Below, in pieces: positions 24,940 through 33,951 of a stretch of DNA of 64,000 bases. Where the stretch lies: positions 338,226 through 402,225 of the forward strand of contig NZ_FOVU01000006.1 in the NCBI RefSeq assembly GCF_900115265.1. Reading direction: 5' to 3'. The notes under the pieces were generated by a model, which saw only the letters and a list, made by a program, of their open reading frames with translations, did no database searches and was not told where the DNA came from. Positions within the stretch are counted from its first letter, which is position 1. Each line of letters begins with the position of its first letter. The position numbers and the translations under genes are program-made. This stretch comes from Bradyrhizobium sp. Ghvi (GTDB lineage Bacteria > Pseudomonadota > Alphaproteobacteria > Rhizobiales > Xanthobacteraceae).

Positions 24940-26198
24940 TTCTTCATCCCTCCCGTGACCTGCTGGCCCTGCACCAGCTTGCCGTAGACCAGTGCGAGCA
25001 GGACGGTCGCCAGCAGCAGCAGCGCACCCAACGCCGAAGCGAGGCCCCAATTGGCGGTCTCGGTGGTGTAGAGCGCGATGAAGTAGCTGATCATCTGGTC
25101 GGCGGCGCCGCCGACCAGGGCCGGCGTGATGTAGTAGCCGAGTGCCAGGATGAAGACGAGCAGGCTTCCCGCGCCGATGCCGGGCAGGGTTTGCGGCAAA
25201 TAGATGCGCAGGAAAGCGGTGAGAGGCGGCGCACCGAGCGATGCGGCGGCCCGCATGTAGGCCGGCGAGATCGCCTTCATGCTGCTGTACAGCGGCAGGA
25301 TCATGAACGGCAGCAGCACGTGGGTCATGGCTACGCAGACGCCGAAGCGGTTGTAGATCAGCCGCAACGGCGCGTCGATGATGCCGAGCCAGTGCAGGCT
25401 TTCATTCACCACGCCATTGCTCTGCAGCAGCACGATCCAGGCGCAGGTGCGGACCAGAAGCGAGGTCCAGAACGGCAGCAGCACAAAGATCATCAACAGG
25501 TTCGACCGGCCGGGCGGCAGTGCCGCGAGCAGATAAGCGACTGGAAAACCCAGGATCAGGCACAGTGCCGTGACACCGAGGCTGATGAGGAAGGTGCGGG
25601 CGAAAATCTCGCGGTAGATGGCCTGATCCGGCGAAGCTGCGACGATCGCGCCGTCCGCGTTCCTCACGAGATCGAGCGCCGCCAGCAGGTAGAAGCTGGT
25701 CACGGGACCTCCGGCATCCCTGATCGTCGTCCAGGTGGTGCGGTTACGCCAGGCCGGGTTGATCTTGCCCAATGCCTCCTTGGCCGTGCCGGGTTCCGGC
25801 TGGATCTTCAGATTGCGTGCCGTGCTGGTGAGGATCGTGCGAAAACCGTTCAGGGCGTAGTTGAGCCGCTTGGCTGCAATGGCGATGGTGCCGGCGGCGC
25901 GCGCGGCCTGGATGTCGTTTGCCAGCGCCGCGTAAGCCTTCTCGTCCGGCAAATCCTTGCCGTCCCAATTGGCGAGCGCGACGATGGTTTGAGGCAGAAC
26001 CTGCCGTACCTCCTGGTCATCAACCGCGCGCCAGAGCATCCCGGCAATGGGCCCGGCAAAGGTGAACAGCAGAAACAGCAAAAGCGGCAGAACCAGCGCC
26101 AGGGCCTTGATCTGCCGCGCACGCTCCGCCTGCTTCAGCCGCCGCTTGAGCGGCACCTTGGTCTCGGCATCCGCGCCGGTCAGGGACGCTGCTGTCAT
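24936..26198 (-). CDS. ABC transporter permease (PotB-like) with long periplasmic insert
   Basis: 420 aa from the ATG at 26198; an ATG at 26264 is also open and neither has a clear ribosome site. The C-terminal half is a normal permease with the ASLGAPPLTAFLRIYLPQTLPG coupling loop. Between the first membrane span (about 34-55) and the next there are about 155 residues of soluble sequence (ANWDGKDLPDEKAYAALANDI, AAKRLNYALNGFRTIL, KEALGKINPAWRNRTTWTTI) that ordinary PotB (about 280-300 aa) lacks. It should sit in the periplasm near the binding protein. Same operon as the genes either side. Confidence 0.9.
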   Translation of the reverse strand: MTAASLTGADAETKVPLKRRLKQAERARQIKALALVLPLLLFLLFTFAGPIAGMLWRAVDDQEVRQVLPQTIVALANWDGKDLPDEKAYAALANDIQAARAAGTIAIAAKRLNYALNGFRTILTSTARNLKIQPEPGTAKEALGKINPAWRNRTTWTTIRDAGGPVTSFYLLAALDLVRNADGAIVAASPDQAIYREIFARTFLISLGVTALCLILGFPVAYLLAALPPGRSNLLMIFVLLPFWTSLLVRTCAWIVLLQSNGVVNESLHWLGIIDAPLRLIYNRFGVCVAMTHVLLPFMILPLYSSMKAISPAYMRAAASLGAPPLTAFLRIYLPQTLPGIGAGSLLVFILALGYYITPALVGGAADQMISYFIALYTTETANWGLASALGALLLLATVLLALVYGKLVQGQQVTGGMKN

Positions 26199-26282
26199 GG
26201 GGCGGCTACTTCGCGTATGAGACGGGGCACAGGCGAAGGGCTCTCGACCGTCCGCCTGCGCCATAGACGATTTGATCGCGCG

Positions 26283-27332
26283 TTACTTCGCGGCCCATTT
26301 GTTGAAGCGCTCGGTGAGGCGATCGATGTTCTCGAGCCAGAAGGCCACGTTGATCTCGATCGCGTTCCTGATGTTGTCAGGCGCCGTCGGCAGATCCTTG
26401 AGAACGGCGGGCTGCAACAGGGCTGCTGCACCGTTGTTCGAGGTGCCATAGGCAATGTTCTCCGACAGCTTCGACTGGTTCTCAGCCTTGCCTGCGAAGT
26501 CCAGGAACTTGTAAGCCGCGTCCTTGTTCGGGCTGCCCTTCAGGATGACCCAGCTGTCGAGCGTGAAGAGCGCGCCGTCCCAGACCATGCCGAAATTCTT
26601 CTTCTCGTTCTTGTTTGCGGTGTCGATGCGGCCGTTGTAGACCGAGGTCATCGCCACCTCGCCGGAGGCGAGCAGTTGCGGCGGCTGCGCGCCGGCCTTC
26701 CACCAGACGAGGTCGCCCTTGATGGTGTCGAGTTTCTTGAAGGCGCGATCGACGCCTTCGTCGGTCGCCAGCACCTTGTAGACGTCCTTCGGCGCAACGC
26801 CGTCCGCCATGAGAGCGATTTCGAGCGTGGTCTTCGGACCCTGACGCAAGGCGCGTTTGCCGGGAATCTTTTTGGTGTCGAAGAAGTCCGCCCAGCCCTT
26901 TGGCGCGTCCTTCAGCTTGTCCTTGTCATAGCCGAGGACGAAATCGTAGAGGATGGCGCCGACGCCGCAAGGGTTGACCGCCGGCGGGATATAAGCGGCT
27001 TCGCCGCCTATCTTGGAATAGTCAAGCTTCTCGTACAGGCCTTCTTCGCAGCCAACCGCCAGCTCGTCACTCTCGACCTGGACGACGTCCCAGGTGGCCG
27101 CGCCTCCTTGCACCTTCGCGCGCAACACCCCGATGCCGCCGTCCCAGGATTCGTCGTTCATGGCAATGCCGGATGCCTTCTTGAACGGCTCGAAATAGAC
27201 CTTTTTTTGAGCATCCTGATACGCGCCGCCCCACGAAACAACGGTGAGGTCACGCGCCTGAGCTGAGGTCGCCAGCGCAGCGCTGGCGCTGAACGCCGCG
27301 GCGAAACCCAGAGCAATCTTGCGCTTCAGCAT
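26283..27332 (-). CDS. ABC transporter substrate-binding protein (PotD-like)
   Basis: 349 aa. ATG at 27332 after GAAGGAACAAGC. Signal peptide MLKRKIALGFAAAFSASAALATSAQA. Mature part: LTVVSWGGAYQDAQKKVYFEPF, GGAATWDVVQVESDEL, NPCGVGAILYDFVLGYDKDKL, KKIPGKRALRQGPKTTLEIAL, LVWWKAGAQPPQLLASGEVAM, ENIAYGTSNNGAAALL. This is the spermidine/putrescine binding protein fold (type II periplasmic binding protein). The ligand is likely a polyamine or similar cationic compound; not demonstrated. Second gene of the operon. Confidence 0.92.
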   Translation of the reverse strand: MLKRKIALGFAAAFSASAALATSAQARDLTVVSWGGAYQDAQKKVYFEPFKKASGIAMNDESWDGGIGVLRAKVQGGAATWDVVQVESDELAVGCEEGLYEKLDYSKIGGEAAYIPPAVNPCGVGAILYDFVLGYDKDKLKDAPKGWADFFDTKKIPGKRALRQGPKTTLEIALMADGVAPKDVYKVLATDEGVDRAFKKLDTIKGDLVWWKAGAQPPQLLASGEVAMTSVYNGRIDTANKNEKKNFGMVWDGALFTLDSWVILKGSPNKDAAYKFLDFAGKAENQSKLSENIAYGTSNNGAAALLQPAVLKDLPTAPDNIRNAIEINVAFWLENIDRLTERFNKWAAK

Positions 27333-27381
27333 GGTGCTTGTTCCTTCTTCATGTGCGTTGCGTTGAGGTTGATCGATTGGA

Positions 27382-28491
27382 TCAGACGGGATCGAGGGCC
27401 AGACAGTCCTCGGGGCGGAAGGTGATGAAAACGCTCTCTCCATGTGTCAGGCTGTCATGCGCTCCCGGCTGGAGCTTGACCATGAATTCGGCATTGCCTG
27501 CGACATCGAGCACGGCCAGCGCGTGATCGCCGAGATAGATCGTGCTCTGCACCTTGGCCGGCAACCGATTCGCACCGTCGCTGGAGGTGCCATTCGGGAC
27601 GATGGCGATCCGCTCCGGCCGGACCGACAGCGACGTCGCCGCACCCGCGCCTGATATGTTGACCGCACGAGCCGTGACGGTGCCGCCGCCGGCAAGCGCG
27701 ACGCGGCAAAAATTCCTTTCAAATGCATCCACGGTGCCGGAGAGCACGTTGTTCTCGCCGACGAAATTGGCGACGAAGCTGTTCACCGGATGCTCGTACA
27801 GCGCATCGGGCCTGTCGATCTGCTGCACGATGCCGTCGTTGAATACGGCGATGCGATCCGACATGGTGAGCGCTTCGCTCTGGTCGTGGGTGACGTAGAC
27901 GATCGTGATGCCCATGCTCTCGTGCAGCTGCTTGATCTCGAGCTGCATCTGCTCGCGCAGGCGCTTGTCGAGAGCGCCGAGCGGCTCGTCCATCAGCACG
28001 AGCTGCGGGTTGAAGACCAGCGCGCGGGCGAGCGCCACACGCTGCTGCTGGCCGCCTGACAGCTGCCCGGGCCGCCGCTGCGCCAGGGTTTCCATCTTGA
28101 TCATGCGCAGCGCGGCTCTGACGCGCTCCTGGGTGTCCGCCTTGCTCGTCTTGCGAACGGAGAGCGGGAAGGCGACGTTCTCCTCGATCGTCAGGTGCGG
28201 AAACAGGGCGTAGTTCTGGAATACCATGCCGATATCACGCTTGTGCGGCGGCATGTTCTTGATCGGTCGATCCGCGAGGTAGATCTCGCCATGGGTCGGA
28301 ACCTCGAAGCCGGCCAGCATCATCAGCGTGGTCGTCTTGCCGGAGCCCGACGGACCGAGCAGAGTGATGAACTCGCCCTTCTTGATGTCGAGATCGAGGT
28401 TTTTCACCACGAGGTGCTCGCCATCATAGGTCTTCTGAATGCCGGAAAAGCGCACCAATGCCGGCGCAGGCCTGAGCATGCCGGCTTCCAT
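27382..28491 (-). CDS. ABC transporter ATP-binding protein (PotA-like)
   Basis: 369 aa, ATG at 28491. Walker A GPSGSGKTT (46-54), Q-loop in FQNYALFPHLT, signature LSGGQQQ, Walker B LVLMDEPLGALD, H-loop in VYVTHDQ, and a C-terminal OB-type (TOBE) domain with VRPERI. The long regulatory C-terminal domain is that of the PotA/MalK branch. It energises the two permeases from the cytoplasmic face. First gene of the operon; 49 nt to the binding protein gene. Confidence 0.95.
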   Translation of the reverse strand: MEAGMLRPAPALVRFSGIQKTYDGEHLVVKNLDLDIKKGEFITLLGPSGSGKTTTLMMLAGFEVPTHGEIYLADRPIKNMPPHKRDIGMVFQNYALFPHLTIEENVAFPLSVRKTSKADTQERVRAALRMIKMETLAQRRPGQLSGGQQQRVALARALVFNPQLVLMDEPLGALDKRLREQMQLEIKQLHESMGITIVYVTHDQSEALTMSDRIAVFNDGIVQQIDRPDALYEHPVNSFVANFVGENNVLSGTVDAFERNFCRVALAGGGTVTARAVNISGAGAATSLSVRPERIAIVPNGTSSDGANRLPAKVQSTIYLGDHALAVLDVAGNAEFMVKLQPGAHDSLTHGESVFITFRPEDCLALDPV

Positions 28492-28626
28492 GTTATCCTC
28501 GCTGTGTCCCCTACAATGCCGTCGGCACCTCGTTGGAGGTTGCGACGATCAGCTTAGCAGCCTGCAACGATAATGCCAGCGGCGCAAGCCATAAGAGGCT
28601 GCGCGGATTCCGTGCATGAAAGCGCG

Positions 28627-30192
28627 CTACATCCCCGGCAGCTTGGTGACATATACGTTCAATGTGCCGCCGGCTTCCGCCACGACGCGCAGCGTCTTGG
28701 AATCGAAGGCGATGTCGGCCAGCGTCAGGCTGCTGATATTGGCCTCGACCTTGAGGCCATCCTCGCTCTTCTGGTAGTCGGCGATCGCAGCCGCGATTTT
28801 CTCGCGCGCGTTGGCGGCGATCGGCTTCAAATCGAGCGTGGCCTTCCGCACCAGCGCCTGCTGCATCTGCGGCACCACCGCGCGGGCTGCGGCGCCGAGC
28901 AAACCGAAGGCCGCCTCGGATTCCACCGCAAGCTGGATGTCGGCGAGCCGCAGCGTCTGCTGCTCCTGGTCGAGCATCGGCCGGCCCCAGATGTGCACGG
29001 TGGCCTCGGCGCCGAGCCCGAGCCAGCTCTTCTTTTCCTTGGCGCGCACCAAGAGCGAGATCAGCAAACGTTCACCCGAGGGGACGACGTTGACGCTCTT
29101 CACGGTGACCGCGACCGGGCCAGAGCCGTCCTCGGGATAGGTGTGCCCGACCATTTGCGCCGCGATCAGCTTGTTGATCTCGGTGAAGGGCACGTCGATG
29201 GGAACGCCGATGTTCACGCCGGTGCCGGTCGGTGGCACGATCGAGATCTTGTCGGGGAACGGGCAGTCCGGCTTCGTCGGCGTCGAGGTCACCCGCGTCT
29301 CGGCCTCGAGGCCGAGCAGCAGCGTCACGGCCTGGGCGTCGACGCGTGGCTGTGCCGCGATGGCGCGGGTCGGCTTCATCTCGAGCCAGAGCGGGGGCAG
29401 CGCCGCCGACGAACCGCCTTGCAGCGGGATCGAGCGGCAGGCCTTGGCCCATTGCAGCTTCGCGTTCTCGCGCAGGCTGGGATCGTTGCGGATGCGCTCG
29501 GCGACGACGTTGAGCTGATCGCCGACCGTCTTGTCGATCAGCGGCTTCACCTGCGCGGGAACGTTGACCTTGGCGCCGGCTACGTTGACGTTGGTGTCGC
29601 CGAGATTGACCTGCGCGCCGAGATTGGGCTCGAGATGCCAGGCAGCCGCCAGCTTCGGGCGCGAGGTGACGACGACGTTGCCCTTGATCTCGGCACTGGC
29701 ATTCAGGTTCTTGATGTTGACAGCGCCGATCCGCTTCGCCGCGTCGCCGCCGAGCACGCTGCTCAGCGCATCGCCGAGCGCGCCAGTGGCTTTCGCCGAG
29801 AGCGAGCCCGTCACGTTCAGCTTGCCGGTGATCGGCGTCGACAGCGTCAGCACGTCCTTGTCGCCGGTCGCCGACATCGGTCCACGGGCAGCCGTCCAGC
29901 CGATATCGGCATTTTCCAGGATTTGCGAGATCGGGTTCTCGGCCTTGCCGGCAAAATTGCGCGGTGCGGCCTTCTCGGCCTGCTCCCGGATCGCCGACAC
30001 CGCGATCGCCACCGGCGCCACCACGATCGAGCTTTTCGAGGCCGGCGGCAGCGGTGGCAGCTCCGCGACCGGCGGCGCCGAATTGGTCGCGCGCGGCGAC
30101 AGCAGGTCCATGACCTTCAGGCTGATGAAAAACGAGCCCGCGAGCACCGCAACGGCGATCAGGACAGTCTTCAAGTTCAACGTCAGTCGCAT
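28627..30192 (-). CDS. DUF4403 family protein, membrane-anchored
   Basis: 521 aa. ATG at 30192 after GGGGGATTG; an ATG at 30255 in frame lacks a ribosome site. One N-terminal hydrophobic segment (about 10-30) is an uncleaved anchor or signal. The rest is the two-part DUF4403 pattern, seen as ISTPITGKLNVTGSLSAK, AEIKGNVVVTSRPKLAAAWHLEPN, VNVPAQVKPLIDKTVGDQLN, ANAKLQWAKACRSIPL-type block, ERLLISLLVRAKEK, and a C-terminal TLADIAFDSKTLRVVAEAGGTL. DUF4403 proteins have a tubular lipid-binding fold (inference from the family). It is likely in the periplasm. Single gene. Confidence 0.85.
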   Translation of the reverse strand: MRLTLNLKTVLIAVAVLAGSFFISLKVMDLLSPRATNSAPPVAELPPLPPASKSSIVVAPVAIAVSAIREQAEKAAPRNFAGKAENPISQILENADIGWTAARGPMSATGDKDVLTLSTPITGKLNVTGSLSAKATGALGDALSSVLGGDAAKRIGAVNIKNLNASAEIKGNVVVTSRPKLAAAWHLEPNLGAQVNLGDTNVNVAGAKVNVPAQVKPLIDKTVGDQLNVVAERIRNDPSLRENAKLQWAKACRSIPLQGGSSAALPPLWLEMKPTRAIAAQPRVDAQAVTLLLGLEAETRVTSTPTKPDCPFPDKISIVPPTGTGVNIGVPIDVPFTEINKLIAAQMVGHTYPEDGSGPVAVTVKSVNVVPSGERLLISLLVRAKEKKSWLGLGAEATVHIWGRPMLDQEQQTLRLADIQLAVESEAAFGLLGAAARAVVPQMQQALVRKATLDLKPIAANAREKIAAAIADYQKSEDGLKVEANISSLTLADIAFDSKTLRVVAEAGGTLNVYVTKLPGM

Positions 30193-30302
30193 CAATCCCC
30201 CAAGCCGCCCCGAGCAGGATTTTACAGGGCAGGCGAGCAGGGCGCTAGAGCGCATCGGTGGGGTGGAATTGCGGCAAACGGGTTAACGGCAGCGGCCTCT
30301 GC

Positions 30303-30941
30303 CTAGCTGCGCTTTGGGCGCCGCACCGCTCTCACCTTGCCGCTAGAGCCGCCGCCGCAAAACAGGCGATCGCCGCCGTCGGATTCCAGACCCGAGACCA
30401 TCGTGCCCTCGGGCATATCGAGCTGCTCGAGCACCTTGCCGGTATCAGGATCGATCCGTCTGACGTCGCTGTCCTCGCCTTCCCAGGTGCCGTGCCAGAG
30501 CTCGCCGTCGACCCAGGTCACCCCGGTCACGAAGCGCTTGCTCTCGATGGTGCGGAGAATCTTGCCGGTATCGGGGTCGATTTGATGGATCTTGCGGTCG
30601 CGATATTGCCCGACCCAGAGCGAGCCTTCGGCCCAGGCCAATCCGGAATCGCCGCCGCCGCCGGGGGCGGGAATCGTGCTGACGACCGCGCCGCTCGCCG
30701 CGTCGATCTTCTGGATGCGATCCTCGGCGATCTGGAACAGGTGCCGGCCGTCGAACGCCGTGCCCGCATGCGCGGCGACATCGAGCGAGCGCGCGATCTT
30801 GCCGTTCGCGGGGTTGACGGCGTTCAGCCTGTCGCCCGATGCGAACCAGAGATGGGTGCCGTCATAGCTGACGCCATGCACGGCCTCGACGCCCGGAAAG
30901 GGGCCGTATTCGGTGACGATCTCTGCCGTGGAGCGCTTCAT
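30303..30941 (-). CDS. Beta-propeller protein (streptogramin lyase-like repeats)
   Basis: 212 aa, ATG at 30941. Five or so repeats of a propeller blade: GVSYDGTHLWFASG, NAVNPANGKIARSL, FDGRHLFQIAED, IQKIDAASGAVVSTI, LAWAEGSLWVGQY, IHQIDPDTGKILRTI, VTWVDGELWHGTW, VRRIDPDTGKVLEQL. The layout is that of Vgb/YncE-like or PQQ-like propellers but with only 212 residues, so probably an incomplete or small propeller. No signal peptide, hence cytoplasmic. No catalytic residues can be identified. A Rhizobiales repeat lies upstream. Confidence 0.75.
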   Translation of the reverse strand: MKRSTAEIVTEYGPFPGVEAVHGVSYDGTHLWFASGDRLNAVNPANGKIARSLDVAAHAGTAFDGRHLFQIAEDRIQKIDAASGAVVSTIPAPGGGGDSGLAWAEGSLWVGQYRDRKIHQIDPDTGKILRTIESKRFVTGVTWVDGELWHGTWEGEDSDVRRIDPDTGKVLEQLDMPEGTMVSGLESDGGDRLFCGGGSSGKVRAVRRPKRS

Positions 30942-30975
30942 GTGCTCGATCCCTGTGATGCGGCTTTATTGTTTA

Positions 30976-31022
30976 CGCATGATCTCCTCGGAAAACCGCT
31001 GCACACTTTTCCGGATCATGCT
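30976..31022. repeat. GCATGATCCGGAAAAG-type repeat
   Basis: Read on the minus strand: GCATGATCCGGAAAAGTG then CAGCGGTTTTCCG and GATCATGC, an inverted pair. I recall this element as present in many copies between genes in Rhizobiales. One copy here. Confidence 0.85.
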
Positions 31023-31027
31023 TTAGC

Positions 31028-32248
31028 CTACGCCTTAAACAGCGGGGTTGGGAGTAACAAGCCTGTCGGGAAACCCGGGACGGGCGGGATCATCCAGCGC
31101 CGCGCCCTTCCGTGTCCGAACGACTGCACCTTGTTCGATCGTGCCAACTCTTCGAGCGCCCGCTGCACCGAACGCGCGCTCATTTGCAGCGCGAGCGCGA
31201 GCGCCGAGCTCGACCACGGCTCGCCGTCGGCGAGAATGGCGAGCACCGCGGCGTGCTTCTCCTCGACCGGGCGGGCCAGCACCAGGACGTCGTTTGTCTT
31301 GCGCGGCGCGAGCTCGAACCCCTGCTTGGTCGCGCTGATCTCGGCGAGCGGCTTGAGCTGGGTGCGAAGCCGTCCGATCTCGACGCGCAGGCGCGCGCGG
31401 TGGGATTCGTCGACGTGCCTGGCCTGAAACGCACCCGCTATCAATGCCTCGCGCGAGACATCGGCGGGCCAGGCCTGTGCCAGCAGGCGGGCGAGCGCGA
31501 ACAGCACGGGCCGCGTGCCCAGCGATACCGCAACGCCTTGCCTGCGCACGACATGATGGAAGGTGTCGACGACGAGCGCGGTCGAGGTCGCCAGCCGCTC
31601 GACCTCGCCGAGCAGCAGCGGATGCTCACCGCCGCGCGCGATCAGGCGCGCGGCCGGTGTATTCAGGATCAGGTTCGCGCTGTCGACCTCGGCGACGAGT
31701 GCCGCGATGCCGGCCTGCCGCGCGGCCTTGCCTGCGCGGTCGAGCGCGCCGTGCGCTTCCTGCGTCTTCAGCCGCCTGATGGCGATGCCCGCGAGGACCA
31801 GCTCGCGAATGACGACAGACGCCGGCGGCAGCGCCGAGGCGCCGATCTCGGCCAGCGTGCGCTCGGCCTCGTCGATCCGCCCGAGCAGGAGCAGCCGGCG
31901 GGCTTCGATATGGCCCGCATGGGCGGCGTTGGCGAGATCGCCATGACTTGCGAGCGTCGCCCGCGCGGCCGCGAGCGCCCTGGGCGGCCAGTTCAGCTCG
32001 CGCGAGACCAGCGCGATTTCGGCCTCGGCGACGACGCATCTGGCGCGTGCGACGGCTTCGCGCGGACTGAAGGCGCGCGCCGCGCTCCGCAGCAGCGTCT
32101 TGGCTTTGGCGAGATCGCCGAGCTGCGCCATCGCGATGCCGCGTAGCGCCAGCGAGGGCGCATCGTTGCGCAAGGCGATACGGTTGAGCGCGCCGAGCGG
32201 ATCGCCGGCCTCCAGCGCACGCGCGGCGGCGATGATCAGCGACTCCAT
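31028..32248 (-). CDS. Regulator with helical-repeat N-terminus and two winged-helix domains
   Basis: 406 aa from the ATG at 32248 (GGCGGGA upstream). Residues 1-190 are alpha-helical repeats (ALEAGDPLGALNRIALRN, LAKAKTLLRSAARAF, AERTLAEIGASAL), TPR-like in style. A middle region (about 225-300: GTRPVLFALARLLAQAWP, REALIAGAF, RARLRVEIGRLRTQL, GFELAP) resembles the SARP/OmpR winged helix. The C-terminal 60 residues (HAAVLAILADGEPWSSSALALALQMSARSVQRALEELARSNKV...GRARRW) are a second winged helix. The arrangement suggests a transcriptional regulator that binds DNA with either or both domains. It is divergent from the DUF899 operon, which is its likely target. Confidence 0.75.
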   Translation of the reverse strand: MESLIIAAARALEAGDPLGALNRIALRNDAPSLALRGIAMAQLGDLAKAKTLLRSAARAFSPREAVARARCVVAEAEIALVSRELNWPPRALAAARATLASHGDLANAAHAGHIEARRLLLLGRIDEAERTLAEIGASALPPASVVIRELVLAGIAIRRLKTQEAHGALDRAGKAARQAGIAALVAEVDSANLILNTPAARLIARGGEHPLLLGEVERLATSTALVVDTFHHVVRRQGVAVSLGTRPVLFALARLLAQAWPADVSREALIAGAFQARHVDESHRARLRVEIGRLRTQLKPLAEISATKQGFELAPRKTNDVLVLARPVEEKHAAVLAILADGEPWSSSALALALQMSARSVQRALEELARSNKVQSFGHGRARRWMIPPVPGFPTGLLLPTPLFKA

Positions 32249-32350
32249 GAAAATCCCGCCACAATTGTTACTCCCACCGTGCAACCGCTTGGTGCCAGAA
32301 CTCGCCAGCGGCCGACGATGTGCGGTGAGCAAGAGGTTTGGAGAGCTATC

Positions 32351-33133
32351 ATGACATCAGCAGACAAGGCAGGAACTAACGGACAGGTTGCCATGCAAAC
32401 ACCGCCGGTGGTGTCGCCGCAGGAGTGGGAAGCTGCCCGCCAGCAACTGCTCGTGAAGGAAAAGGCGCATACCCGCGCCCGCGACGCACTCGCCGCCGAA
32501 CGCCGGCGCATGCCGTGGATGGAAGTGGACAAAACCTACGCATTCGACACGCCCTCGGGCAAGGCCAGTCTGCTCGATCTGTTCCAGGGCCGGCGCCAGT
32601 TGATCGTCTACCGGGCCTTCTTCGAGCCCGGCGTGTTCGGTTGGCCCGACCATGCCTGCCGCGGTTGCTCCATGGTGGCCGATCAGGTCGCCCATGTCTC
32701 GCACCTGAACGCCCGCGACACCACGCTGGTGTTCGCCTCGCGCGCGCCGCAAGCCGATATCAGCAGGCTGAAGGCGCGGATGGGCTGGACCATGCCGTGG
32801 GTCACCATCACCGACAGTTTCGATGCCGATTTCGGCGTCGGCGAGTGGCATGGGACCAACGTGTTCTATCGCGACGGGACGCGCATCTTCCGCACCTATC
32901 TGATCAAGAGCCGCGGCGACGAGCAGATGGGCGGCACCTGGAACTATCTCGACATCACCCCGCTCGGCCGGCAGGAGGTCTGGGAGGACTCGCCGTCCGG
33001 CTATCCGCAGACGCCGACCTACAAATGGTGGAACTGGCACGACAGCTACGAGGAGGGCGCGGCGCCCGACAAGAAGTGGGTCGAGGTGTCGGACGCCGGC
33101 GAGATCGCGCTCCGCACGCCGGGCGCGCAGTGA
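32351..33133 (+). CDS. DUF899 family thioredoxin-like protein
   Basis: 260 aa, ATG at 32351 with GGAGAG upstream. The family blocks are clear: PPVVSPQEWEAARQQLLVKEKAHTRARDALAAERRRMPW, YAFDTPSGKASLLDLFQGRRQLIVYRAFF, the CRGCSM site (a CxxC on a thioredoxin-like fold), DFGVGEWHGTNVFYRDG and RTYLIKSRGDEQMGGTWNYLDITPLGRQE. The protein probably acts as a thiol-disulphide or peroxide enzyme; not shown. The stop overlaps the start of the small membrane protein (GTGA), so the two form an operon. Confidence 0.85.
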   Translation: MTSADKAGTNGQVAMQTPPVVSPQEWEAARQQLLVKEKAHTRARDALAAERRRMPWMEVDKTYAFDTPSGKASLLDLFQGRRQLIVYRAFFEPGVFGWPDHACRGCSMVADQVAHVSHLNARDTTLVFASRAPQADISRLKARMGWTMPWVTITDSFDADFGVGEWHGTNVFYRDGTRIFRTYLIKSRGDEQMGGTWNYLDITPLGRQEVWEDSPSGYPQTPTYKWWNWHDSYEEGAAPDKKWVEVSDAGEIALRTPGAQ

Positions 33134-33381
33134 GCGACGTCCATCCCGTGGGCGCCAACCGCGAGGCCGCAACCCACCTCGCCCGCTGGCTGGGTCTTGC
33201 GGCCACGCCGACCTTCGCGGTCATGGCCGTGCTGACGGCCGTCTTCAGTGGCGGCCCGGCGGACATGGTCTGCAACGCCGGACACGGGTTGTCGATGGGC
33301 GGGATGGTGCCGATGTATCTCTTGATGAGCGCGTTTCACTCGGCGGCGTGGCTGCGGCTGATCTCGGGCCGGCGGGTGTAG
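33130..33381 (+). CDS. Small membrane protein in the DUF899 operon
   Basis: 83 aa from a GTG at 33130 that shares bases with the DUF899 stop codon, so translation is coupled. Two hydrophobic segments (about 22-38 and 52-68) flank CNAGHGLSMGGMVPMYLL. The Met-, His- and Cys-rich middle could bind a metal; not shown. I do not recognise the family, but the position in the operon suggests it supports the DUF899 protein. A hairpin with T-rich tail follows. Confidence 0.7.
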   Translation: MSDVHPVGANREAATHLARWLGLAATPTFAVMAVLTAVFSGGPADMVCNAGHGLSMGGMVPMYLLMSAFHSAAWLRLISGRRV

Positions 33382-33404
33382 GCAGTTCATCGGCGCAACT
33401 CGAA

Positions 33405-33440
33405 GACGGCCCCGGTTTCACCCGGGCCGTCCTTGCTGTT
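33405..33440 (+). terminator. Terminator hairpin after the DUF899 operon
   Basis: GACGGCCCCGG / CCGGGCCGTC with a TTTCA loop, followed by CTTGCTGTTTG. It lies in the last codons of the convergent GNAT gene. Confidence 0.65.
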
Positions 33441-33951
33441 TGTCGCTTGCGTCGACGAACATTTCCATCAGGACTTCATCGAAATATCGGCCGTTCTGCT
33501 TCAGCGCCTTCACCTCGTGGCCGTATTCGATGAAGCCGGCGGCTTTGTAGAGGCGCAACGCCGGCTCGTTCTGGCTCGCAACGGAGAGTTGGAGCTTTTC
33601 GACGTGTTTTGCGGCATGGGCAATGACCGTGTCGACGAGACGCCGGCCGACGCCTGATCTCCCCGCCGATGATCGTACATACATGCCCCAGAGATCGGCC
33701 TTGTGCATGGTCTGGGGACCATCCTGCCGCCAGAAGCCGGCGACGCCGACGAGTTCACCGGCGATGAAGGCGCCGAAGACGTCCGAGATGGTGAGGCGCT
33801 CCTCGAACCATGGGAGAGGCTTTTCCTGTTCACGCGCGAAGGTGCTGGCGAAGGCCTCGGGATGCGCGGCGAGCGCTTCCAGCCTGATCTGCCGGTAAAT
33901 CGCCGCGTCTGCGCGGGTGAGCAGCCTGATCTCGAGAGTGGCGTGCGGCAC
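33418..33951 (-). CDS. GNAT family N-acetyltransferase
   Basis: 177 aa from a GTG at 33951 (AGGTTTGAG upstream); the fold begins right after it with LEIRLLTRADAAIYRQIRLEALAAHPEAF. The acetyl-CoA binding motif is LWGMYVRSSAGRSGVGRRLVDTVIAHA, followed by LQLSVASQNEPALRLYKAAGFIEYG. This is the common GNAT fold; the acceptor (amine, protein or small molecule) is unknown. It converges with the DUF899 operon and the last residues overlap the terminator hairpin. Confidence 0.87.
   Translation of the reverse strand: MPHATLEIRLLTRADAAIYRQIRLEALAAHPEAFASTFAREQEKPLPWFEERLTISDVFGAFIAGELVGVAGFWRQDGPQTMHKADLWGMYVRSSAGRSGVGRRLVDTVIAHAAKHVEKLQLSVASQNEPALRLYKAAGFIEYGHEVKALKQNGRYFDEVLMEMFVDASDKQQGRPG

Noticed and set aside
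25191..27266. A 691-codon open frame opposite the polyamine-type transporter genes
   Set aside because: It is antisense to well-supported ABC transporter genes; the translation is Arg/Asp/Gln-rich and has no family pattern. High GC keeps such shadow frames open.
28573..30306. A 577-codon open frame opposite DUF4403
   Set aside because: Low-complexity Arg/Asp/Gly composition, no ribosome site, antisense to a clear gene.
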